Below, one piece after another: positions 56,060-64,000 of a stretch of DNA of 64,000 nt. The DNA is from Castanea sativa. Its lineage: Eukaryota > Streptophyta > Magnoliopsida > Fagales > Fagaceae. Made by a program: the position numbers and the translations under genes. Under the pieces are notes generated by a model. That model was given only the letters and a program-made list of their open reading frames with translations, was not told where the DNA came from and ran no database searches. The stretch covers positions 34,629,873 to 34,693,872 of the forward strand of contig NC_134019.1 of NCBI RefSeq assembly GCF_040712315.1. Reading direction: 5' to 3'. Each line of letters opens with the position of its first letter. Position 1 is the first letter of the stretch.

Positions 56060-56515
56060 AATTTGGGTTTAGGCGACATTTCTAAAACATCACTAAAAAC
56101 CCAAAAACGTCACTATAGACACAAATGGTCTATAGCGACGTTTTTTTTTTTGTGCGACGTTCAAAAACGTCGCAATAGAGCAGTCACTATAGGTCTATTG
56201 CGACGTTTCGAAAAGCGTCGCCAGATGTTAATCTTTAGTGGTGTTCAAAAGCTTTTAGTGACGTTTTCTAAAATGTCACTGAATAATATAACATTTTCGT
56301 ATATAATGTAAGAAAATACATTTAGCGACTTTTTTAAACGCCGCAAATAATTGCACCTATAGCGACGTTTCAAAAACGTGGCAAAAGCATTTGTCCTCTT
56401 GTTTTTTAGTGACGTTTTTAAAATGTCGCCTTAGGGTTGATTATTTGCGGCGTTTTAAATGCATCACTAATAAGGATTAGCGACGTTTTTAAAACGTCAC
56501 AAAAACCTGTTCATT
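56060..56515. repeat. Left subterminal repeats of the CACTA element
   Basis: More than ten copies of GACGTTTTNAAAACGTC-type motifs in both directions. Some have G/A changes (GACG to GATG or AACG), consistent with C-to-T decay at methylated CG sites. Confidence 0.88.
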
Positions 56516-56644
56516 TAAAAAAAAAAAAAAAATTAGAAAAGCTATATAAACTTGCTTAAAATTCAAAAATAACTAACACAGGCTTGTGATAAATCAAACA
56601 CACCTATTGATCATCAATATTCCACAATAACACATTAACCATAG

Positions 56645-56648
<4 letters not shown>

Positions 56649-56691
<43 letters not shown>
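56649..56691. repeat. (TA)n microsatellite
   Basis: About 21 TA repeats followed by a T tract, inside the CACTA element. Confidence 0.95.
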
Positions 56692-56706
<15 letters not shown>

Positions 56707-56979
56707 AATACCAATACATGTATCATCTTGTATTGAACAAAACACTTGTCTACCTACACAAAAAAAAGTGTGGACAACCACCTAAACTATGACAATATTG
56801 AACAAAATACAATACTTCCAAAATAAATGTGGTTGTAACAAAACACTTGTCTACTTATACAAAAAAAACAACCACCCAAACTATGGCAATATTATAAACA
56901 AAATACAGTAGTTCCAAAATAATTGTGGTTGTTAAACTATGTAATAGCCCATGGAGTCCTTAAAACATTGCATGTACCG

Positions 56980-57540
56980 CTATCTGCTAGCTTCTTGATG
57001 GGATGAAGCCTGTGACCTATAAGGAGTTGGAGATTGATGATCTAAACCGAAACCACCCTGAATACAAATTAAAATATCTAATAAGTTCATAAAAAAATCA
57101 TTTCGAGTAACAAAATAATAGTTGCTATACTTAAAAAATTTAAACACCAAATACATTCTTAAAACATTAAAATTTAATACCCGACTAGCTTCTGAAGAAT
57201 GATTTTGCTGATTTTGCACTAGTTGCATCAATTGGGTCACTTGCTCGTTCAAGTTTTCATAATCATTCATTTTCTCCGTCAAAAAAACCACTTGATTCTT
57301 CAACTGAGTCACATCAGCATCCCTTTCTTGGCTTCTTACTTGAGCAATTGCAGGAGTGCTATTGGCAAGTTGCATACTTGGGCCAAATCCCACACCCTGA
57401 ACACGACCATTGCTCTCATTACCAAACACTTGAGCATATACATCATCTGGTGCCCATGAAATACTACCAGTAAGGTCGGATGACTGCACACGATTTGAGG
57501 ACTCACTCAACAGTTCGTTGATTTTTTCCTAATATTCAAA
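56980..57540 (-). pseudogene. CACTA transposase C-terminal fragment
   Basis: The - strand reads INELLSESSNRVQ, ISWAPDDVYAQVFGNESNGR, VQGVGFGPS, then a coiled-coil-like part with LKNQVVFLTEKMNDYENL and VTQLMQLVQNQQ. This matches the C-terminal end of plant CACTA transposases (the VYAQVFG...GVGFGP signature). A likely intron lies between SSEAS (near 57185) and GGFGLDHQSPT, with acceptor TTGTATTCAG near 57062. The catalytic part is absent. Confidence 0.85.
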
Positions 57541-58336
57541 ATTTGAACAAAATAACACATTAGAAATTAATAATGTTAATAGATTCAATATTACACTTAG
57601 CAATTATACCTTTTAATAAAGAAGTCAATCCAATTTGACATTTAACATAAATCATTAATAATCTATATATATATATAGACACACATCAAGTATACAAGAT
57701 AGAGGCATGTGATATATGTGACAAGATAAGATCTTTTCATTAATTTAAATATTCATAATAACAACACATTGCATTATTGTTCTTCAAAAAAAAAAAAAAT
57801 GCAATTCATTATTGTCATCCAATAACTATGTACAGGTAACATAGCATAGTGCACCATGGGTCATTTGTTGACCGCATTGGCACATTGTATACCATCATTG
57901 TTTAACCATATTAATAAATTGTAATTCTTCTATATCTACCATCATTGTTTAAGCATTTTCACATTTTCCTTGTACACATTATTGGGTAGTGGGCTTTAAA
58001 AAAAAAAAAATTAATCTCAAGATTTACAAACTTGTATATATAAACTTATAATGATTCAGCGTTTGATGCTCAAGTCTTTTTGCTCAAAAATCCAAATTTG
58101 AACAAGAGTTTCCTGTACCAAAATCCAACCAAAACAAGCAAACAAAAAATAATTTGCACAAAAGTTCCATACCCATTAAAGAAAAACTAAATCAAAGAAA
58201 ACCCATAAGCCAAAATACAAAGACTCCATGACTTTAAACCAAATCAAAGCAAACTCATAAGCTAAAACACAAAGACTCCATGAACCATTAAAGAAAAACC
58301 AAATCAAAACAAACCCATAAGCTAAAGCACAAAGAC

Positions 58337-58660
58337 TTACACTTTAAAGACACTTGAACACCAAAAAAGAGGGAAAAAATAGGTGGTGGCAATGGGTAGT
58401 AGTGGAGGTCGACGATGGCCGCGGTGGCTATGTTGGTGGCAATGAGTGGTGGCTAGAGAGGAGCTTGTAGAAGTGATAAGGGGAGGGGGAGAATGTAAAA
58501 CTGGGAAAGGGAAGTTGTCTGAGAAAAAAAAAAGAAATGAGAAGAAACAAAACAATGAAAAACGTGTAGGGCATAAAACCAAAAAAAAAAAACAAAAAAA
58601 AAAAAAAGGAAAAAGGAGGGACAAAATATGGGGGAATTGAAAAGTCAACAAAATTTAGTG
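58337..58660 (-). promoter_or_regulatory. Probable 5' region of the CACTA transposase transcript
   Basis: A stretch with GGCCGCGGTGGCTATG and A/G-rich runs lies just inside the right subterminal array. In CACTA elements the transposase transcript starts at this end. No conserved protein is visible in it; inference from position. Confidence 0.35.
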
Positions 58661-58679
58661 GCGAGAAGGAAGAAAATTT

Positions 58680-59030
58680 TGGGGAAACATATAGCTACGT
58701 TTTTAAAACGTTGCTATATGTTTCAACAAAATTTTTTTGGTTGACTTTTCAACTCCCCCGTATTTTGTCCCTCTTTTTGGACTATATGGTGGTTGTTCTT
58801 TGATAACTATAGCGATGTTTTCTAAAAACGTCGCTATAAAGAAAATATACGCCACTATAACTGCACTTTTTGCGGCGTTTTAACAAATGCTGCTATTGTT
58901 TTGGGTTACAGCGATGTTTTTAAAAAAAACGTCGCTAAAGTCTCACTTTTTAGCGACGTTTGTTAAAAACGTCACAATATACTACTTATAGCGGCGGATT
59001 TAAAAACGTCGCTAAAAAAAACGCCGCCTA
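58680..59030. repeat. Right subterminal repeats of the CACTA element
   Basis: Repeats such as AACGTCGCTATA, AAACGTCGCTAAA and GCGGCGTTTTAAC in both directions, mirror of the left array. Confidence 0.88.
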
Positions 59031-59394
59031 AACCCAGATTTCTTGTAGTGATTTATACTCCCACGAACCCACTACCCCCTACCCCATCTTCCAACTCACT
59101 TTTCCGTCTTCTCTTTTGACTTTTGTTTGAGTTCTCTCTCCTCTGTAAATCTGCCTTTTCTCCTCAGCTTCATCGAAATGTCTCTTTTGTAAATTTGTAA
59201 AAAATCAATGGCAAAGCTAAAGTGTAAACTTTCTCTATTGCAAGCACACGAGTAGTAGTATGACCGGTATCATTGTTGTGTGTTTAATTTTTGGTTATAT
59301 TCTTTGTAAAATTTGTTTCTTTCTTCTCATAAACTCAGAGCAAAGATCAAAACTGGGCATTGGTTGTTTTTTATTTTATTTGAGCCCAAGTAGT

Positions 59395-59575
59395 TATCTG
59401 TTAGCTCGAAGATATTGACCAAAAACTAGGATCGTAGATCCTATCGATCCAACCGATCTTGAATGATCCTAGTACCGATCCTTGAATATGAACGATCCTA
59501 AAACGATTCATATTTTTTGGACAAGTAAGATCGTAGGATCGTACGATCCAAATCCCAATTTTAACAACCATGGTA
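59395..59575. repeat. GATCC/GGATC motif cluster
   Basis: GATCCT, CGATCC or AGGATCG words occur more than ten times within 150 bp, in both directions (for example GATCGTAGGATCGTACGATC at 59530-59549). The segment ends with CCAATTTTAACAACCATGG, which looks like the end of a plant transposon family with GATC subterminal repeats. No coding part. Confidence 0.6.
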
Positions 59576-60024
59576 TAACATTATTAGATGTTACATCAGG
59601 TGTAATTATACACACACACATTTTTGTATTTTACTTTATACTTCACTCACCCTATATTATTCCCACTTTCCTTGTAAAATAATTAAAGTTTAAAATTAAA
59701 AAACAAAAATAAATCTATAACAAATTGTGACCAATAAAGTATAAAATTAAGGGTAAAACTTATTACACACTATTGTGTATACACGTAACTGTTAAATAAT
59801 ACTAAAATCGTGATTCTATTTAAGTGTTATTTCACACTTGTGTCAACCTAAAAATGAAATCCCAAACGTCTTATAGCTATTTGTATTGTATTCAACAAGG
59901 TAATCATGAAAGGCATGGAGGTCATCAACGCAATAGTGACAATACCGAACGAGCTGCAAATCTTAACCCACTGGCACAAACAGTCATCCTATAATCTCAA
60001 TTAGCAACCAACAAACTAAACCAT

Positions 60025-60178
60025 GGAATTCAACATTTTGCATGAACGTAATCTTCATCTAGACGTAGAAGCTCCCAATGATGTAAAGCGTAAATTACTC
60101 ACTATGTTGGAAACAAGTATCAGAAATTTGAGGCTATGACAGAGCCGTTATCAGTATTCATAGCTGGAAGTTGGATAT
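60025..60178 (-). pseudogene. Small membrane-peptide gene, copy F, cut by copia 2
   Basis: 60125-60178 on the - strand matches D from ATATCCACCTTCCAGCTC through GATGACGGTTCTGTC (F: ATATCCAACTTCCAGCTAT and GATAACGGCTCTGTC). The 3' part 60025-60125 resembles D's 3' untranslated region (GTAGAAGCTCCCAATGATG against TTGGAGCTCCAAAGGATG, same strand reading). At 60179 the copia 2 LTR starts, exactly inside the block that continues as TGAATTGGTAGCC in D. The helix-coding half would lie beyond the other side of copia 2, outside the window. Confidence 0.72.
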
Positions 60179-60374
60179 TGTTAAGAATATAAAGAATATA
60201 AAGTGAGAGAGAGAAAGACTACATAGTTTGTATATGTTGTGTAAATAACCTTGTATAATAGAGAGCCTTATATAAGTTAAGTATGTATGAAGTACAAGTA
60301 ATATGAGTGTACTATAAGCCTAGTATATTGGGCTAAGTTCGATGGGCTAGACTAAACTAAGCTATATACTAACA
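60179..60374 (-). repeat. 3' LTR of copia 2
   Basis: 196 bp, TGTTAGTATATAGC to CTTATATTCTTAACA on the - strand. A TATATAAGGCTCTC (near 60266) could be its TATA box. Confidence 0.9.
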
Positions 60375-60390
60375 TCCCCCCTCAAACTTG
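60375..60390 (-). other. Polypurine tract of copia 2
   Basis: AAGTTTGAGGGGGGA on the - strand, directly before the LTR start TGTTAG. Confidence 0.88.
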
Positions 60391-61800
60391 AGGTGGCAAG
60401 GAGGAAGCCAAGTGGAGTTTGGATATCAGCAGGTTGGTCAACAGAGGAGATGGAGAATAACTAGAGATTGCCTTTCTTGAAATGTTGGCGAGTGATGTGG
60501 CAATTGATCTCAATGTGCTTGGTGTGTTCATGAAAGATATCGTTATGAGTAATGTAGATAGCACTATGATTATCACAATAAAGAGGAGTGGCAGTGGGCT
60601 GTGGAGCATCCATGTCAGCCAAGAGCCATCGAAGCTAGACAACCTCACAGGTGGTGTCAGCAAGAGCACGATATTTAGCCTTAGTACTAGAACGAGAAAC
60701 CAAATCCTGCTTTTTGCTACGCCATGAGACAAGAGAAGTACCTAACAAGAAACAAAAACCTGTGATGGAGCATCGACCAGTCGGATCACTTGCCCAATCT
60801 ACATCTAAATAAGCATGAAGCTCGAGAAAAGACCGAGAGGAGTAGTGAAGACCATGATAAAGTGTACCCTTGACGTATTGGAGAATCTGAAGAACAACAA
60901 TATAGTGCACAAAACGAGGAGCGTCCATGAACTTACTAACCATACTCACAGCATGTGAAATATCTGGGCGAGTGATAGTGAGATAGATCAGACTACCAAC
61001 CTGCTGACGATAACAAGTAGCATCTGATATAGGTTCACCATCCAAGGGTGTGAGCTTAGCATTGTATTCCAAGGGAGTGGAAATAGTTTTGTTGTCTGTA
61101 ATACCACTCTTGGAGAGAAGGTCAAAATCATATTTAGCTTGGGATAGATAGTACCATCAGAGGATGAGGTAACCTCAAGCCCAAGAAAATAGCTGAGAAT
61201 GCCCAGATCTCTCATCTCAAAATGCTGACTGAGGAAATGCTGAAGAGAACGGATACCTACAGAATCATCTCCAGTAATAATCATGTCATCAACATAAAGA
61301 AGAATAAGAGTGATACCGCCAGAGGATCTTCGAACGAAGAGAGTAGTGTCATGAGGACTCGAAGTGAAACCCTGCTGAGCAAAAATTGAGCTAAACTTTT
61401 CAAACCAAGCCCAAGGAGCCTCCTTGAGGCCATAAAGAGCACCACGAAGGTGACAAACTTGACGGCCTGAGTGAGTATAGCCAGGGGTGGTGGCATGTAC
61501 AGTCCTTCTTGGAGGTCTCTATTGAGGAAAGCATTCTTCATATCCATCTAATAAAGAGGTCAACGATGAACAACAACCACAATAATGAGACATCTAATAG
61601 ATGTAAGGTGAGCAACAAGAGTAAATGTTTCCTCATAGTCAATGCCATATTCTTAAGATAAGCCTTCGGCAACAAGGTGAGCCTTGTATCATTCAATAGA
61701 TCCATCAACCTTGGTCTTGATCTTGTAAACCCACCTACAACCTACTACAGACTGACTAGGAGGCAAATCAACCATATCCCAAGTGCGATTTTTATGAATG
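60391..61800 (-). pseudogene. pol: copia 2 reverse transcriptase and RNase H (broken)
   Basis: The RT part keeps ALYGLKEAPWAWFEKFS and LLYVDDMIITGDD (YVDD near 61276-61287). RNase H keeps LHAYLDVDWASDPTGR, SRSSTKAKYRALAD and the CDN-type block further on. A TAG near 60635 replaces a Trp codon (TCEVV stop LRWLL). Frame changes lie near 61280, 61130 and beyond 61550, where the RT N-terminal part is full of stops. Confidence 0.88.
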
Positions 61801-61826
61801 GCATCTAGTTCTTCGGAACTAGCTTG

Positions 61827-62957
61827 CTACCAAAAAGGGTCAGTATGGGCCTCATGATAGGTGTGAGGCTCATAGAGGGTGGTAAGAGCAAAAGTGCAGT
61901 GATAATCAATGAGATAAGAAGGAGAAACGCTTACCCAAGTAGAGTGACGAAGGTGAGGACCAACAAAAGACTCAAGAGATGGTGGTGCCTTAGGATCCAA
62001 GATAGGTGGGTCAAGTGCCGGGGACAAAACTGGAGATGAGTCGTCTAGAGAGGCAGTCGATATTGAAAAATCCTTCACAAATTTAGGATAAAGAGGGAGA
62101 AAAAGATTAGTAAAAATGGGAGACTGTGAGAAAGAAGACATAGGAAATTGCTGAAGACTAGTGAAAGGACGATGGTCCCAGAACTCAACACGACGAGAGA
62201 CACAAAGGCGATGAGTGATGGGGTCATTGCAACGAAAACCCTTTTAGGATACACCATAGCCAAGGAAACAACAGAGACGAGCACGAGGTTGGAGCTTTGT
62301 TCGTTCATGAGGAGAAAGAGAGACAAAACAAGTACAACCAAAAACCCGAAGAGATGAGTAATCAGGGGTTTGACCATAAAGGAGCTCAAAGAGTGATTTG
62401 TTGTGTGTGGTTGGTGAAGGAACATGATTCATGGAGTAAACGAAAATGAGTGCTACCTCACCCCAAAAGCACTTAGGATGAGAGGCAAAAATGAGAAAGG
62501 TATGGACAACATCAAGAATGTGACGGTGTTTACAATCTGTACAACCATTTTGTGAGAGGTATAAGGACAAAACCGGTGGGGAGAGTACCTTTGCTATCTA
62601 AAAATGATAAGAAATATTTATCATTATATTTTTGAGCATCTTAATGGTGCGGTTGAACTATGTTTCAATCATTTTATGAAATGTTTGGTAAATTGACACA
62701 AGTTCAGACCTATGGTGAAGTAGATAAATCCAAGTATATCAATAAAAATCATCCACAAATATGAAAAAAGATCGAGATCCTCCCTCAGTGTGAACCGGTG
62801 CCAAACCCCAAATATTAGAAATTATAAGATTAAAAGGTGTAGAAGAAAAAGAGTCATTATTATTAAAGGGGAATTTTGTTTGTTTGCCAAAATGACAGGA
62901 GGTACAATCAAATTTTGGAAACTGAATTGAACCTAAATGGCCTTGAAAACCTAACAA
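61827..62957 (-). pseudogene. pol: copia 2 integrase (broken)
   Basis: Reads FDCTSCHFGKQTKFPF (zinc-binding CxxC), then ISNIWGLAPV where the first catalytic Asp should be (Asn seen). Later, HRHILDVVHTFLIFA follows GCTDC, where the expected catalytic Glu (GxAER) appears as Asp. The RVFGCTCFVSLSPHERTKL block ends the core, and a Pro/Ser-rich linker runs on to 61827. The second catalytic region (62570-62740) has stops. It could not catalyse integration. Confidence 0.85.
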
Positions 62958-63444
62958 CTAAAGAGGAGACAAAGATGTATGACCAAGACGAGCATGCCAT
63001 AATTCAAGCGAGAGGGTGGTAGTAGTTGCAGCAGCAGAGACAACTAATGAAGGAATCTTTAAGTTGTGAACCTCAAACATACGTCCAATCTTATGGCATG
63101 TCCCAAGCACTTGACCTGTTCGGGGATCCTGCACATCTACACCATGATTAGTGAAAAGGATATCTACTCCTAATTCACAGAGTTGACCAATAGAAAGCAA
63201 AGTGAGGGACAATTTTGGAATATGAAAAGTGTCACTAAGGGATAAACTAGGAGTAGAGATTGTTCCTTTATGACTAACAGGCATAGGAGTACCATCAGCA
63301 GTGTAAATAGAGATAGGATGCTAAGAGTGCCTTATCAGAGAATTGTGATTTATCAGGGGTCATTTGGTTACAACATGCAGTATCAAAAAACAAAGAACGG
63401 TTACCTGAAGTGACAAAAAGGGCAGTGGAAGTTTGGGATAAAAC
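62958..63444 (-). pseudogene. pol: copia 2 protease and integrase zinc-finger start (broken)
   Basis: The expected protease DSGAS box reads FDTACCNQMT near 63370-63400, so catalytic residues are changed. It continues ISIYTADGTPMPV, FHIPKLSLTLLSIGQL and ELWHARLGHTSLSPL. A TAG at 62958-62960 separates it from the following integrase part in the same frame. Confidence 0.85.
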
Positions 63445-63975
63445 CTATTGAACTACTGCCTTAATATCAACTATAGTAAGTGAGGAAGCCAAAGATAGAC
63501 CTGTAGGATCCAATAGATCTGAGGCACACATAGCGATTACCTGAGGAGCAGGAGCTTTGTTTTGCTCTTGCATGAATTTCTGTAGTTTGTGACAAATGGA
63601 GATATCATGGCACTTGTCACGGCAAAACTCATAGCAAATACCTTTCAAAGACTGAGTGAAGGGACGCCAAAAGGTTAATTGTGGAGGGGCAGTGATTGTT
63701 GCAACGGGTGGTTGTGGGAGCATAGCCAACACATGGTGAGAGGATGACATATGATAAGTAGGTTGATAGTTCTCCTCAAAGATGAGCTCCTTTACTGCAA
63801 AATCAAGATATGGAGCAGGAGACAGGGTAAGCAGAGAGACCCTAGTAGGCTCAAAATCCTTACATAAACTTATCATGAAATGCATAAATCGATGACAGTC
63901 CCAATATTTGGCAAATAGCTCAATGTCCTCAGGATACAATAATGGAGGATCTGCAGTAGAGAGTTTTTTCCACAT
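63445..63975 (-). pseudogene. gag: copia 2 gag, C-terminal part
   Basis: Reads CHRFMHFMISLCKDFEPTR (capsid part of Ale-type gag), then KELIFEENYQPTYHMS, and a zinc-knuckle-like CYEFCRDKCHDISIC in which the usual GH is CH. A stop at 63445 replaces the read-through into protease. The N-terminal part is beyond 64000. Confidence 0.85.
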
Positions 63976-64000
63976 AAAAGAAGTCTGAGAATAATAATCA

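Larger units (their letters stand above)
56050..59050. mobile_element. Deleted CACTA (En/Spm) transposon, 3.0 kb
   Basis: Ends are CACTAAAAGAAATTTGGG and, on the other strand, CACTACAAGAAATCTGGG; 25 of the first 28 bases pair up. ATT at 56047-56049 and 59051-59053 is the 3 bp target duplication. Subterminal arrays of GCGACGTTTTAAAACGTCGC-type motifs fill 56060-56510 and 58680-59030, the expected transposase binding region. Only a transposase tail fragment remains inside. Confidence 0.96.
60179..64000 (-). mobile_element. Ty1/copia LTR retrotransposon 2, 5' end outside the window
   Basis: On the - strand: gag part, protease, integrase, RT, RNase H, polypurine tract, short 3' LTR. The motif set (KKQDLVSRSSTKAKYRALAD in RNase H, LELWHARLGHTSLS in integrase) is typical of the Ale/Retrofit group, assigned from general knowledge. 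Many stops and frame changes make it inactive. The probable target duplication is GATAT at 60174-60178; its partner is outside. It is not related to copia 1 beyond the superfamily. Confidence 0.93.

Noticed and set aside
58337..58651. 104-codon frame inside the CACTA element
   Set aside because: Low-complexity Phe/Ser-rich translation of an A/G-rich stretch; no similarity to a transposase domain.
1..64000. tRNA genes or organellar inserts
   Set aside because: Only isolated primer-site-like and SINE box sequences were found; no full cloverleaf and no plastid or mitochondrial gene was recognised by reading.

Overview
The window is nuclear DNA of a flowering plant. It is AT-rich, has plant-style introns, and is packed with plant transposons: Ty1/copia, Ty3/gypsy, L1-type LINEs, a SINE, hAT, CACTA, Mutator-like and PIF/Harbinger-like elements. 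Several repeats resemble ones I associate with woody rosids such as Fagaceae, but that placement is recalled and weak. I see no tRNA, rRNA, organellar insert, CRISPR array or bacterial-type operon.

The underlying structure is a tandem array that transposons have largely hidden. A small two-exon gene on the + strand (units A, B and C; start codons at 8022, 30750 and 45895) is each time followed by a related but diverged copy on the - strand (D about 17330-17859, E about 37226-37495, F about 60025-60178). The + copies predict 68-126 residue proteins: a tiny first exon, then a Lys-bearing hydrophobic or amphipathic helix and a Cys/Gly/Asn-rich tail. The - copies look dead: D has a frame offset, E is truncated, F is split by a copia element. 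Between one pair and the next the same order of older repeats recurs (the GAGTCGC repeat, gypsy LTRs, leader DNA), so the duplicated block is large: A to B spans about 22.7 kb and B to C about 15.1 kb.

Layout: 1-6122, copia element 1 (5' LTR outside the window), inserted in a Harbinger-like element. 6124-11095, unit A. 11100-15900, LTR-like DNA, a solo LTR, a hAT with a SINE inside, microsatellites. 15900-18100, a LINE inserted beside gene copy D. 18100-26860, diverged repeats, a 2.1 kb hAT, gypsy gag and LTR remains. 26860-35732, unit B. 35733-41500, LTR, gene copy E, LINE fragment, GAGTCGC repeat. 41507-43159, a deleted gypsy element. 43160-51420, unit C with a Mutator-like insertion. 51420-56049, diverged repeats and an LTR. 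56050-59050, a deleted CACTA element. 59880-60178, gene copy F. 60179-64000, copia element 2 on the - strand, running off the end.

Insertions shared or missing between units give a relative history. A and B share several insertions and a small exon deletion that C lacks, so A and B look like sister copies. The small paralogous gene family and its array are the parts most likely to be undescribed; everything else of coding character belongs to decayed transposons.
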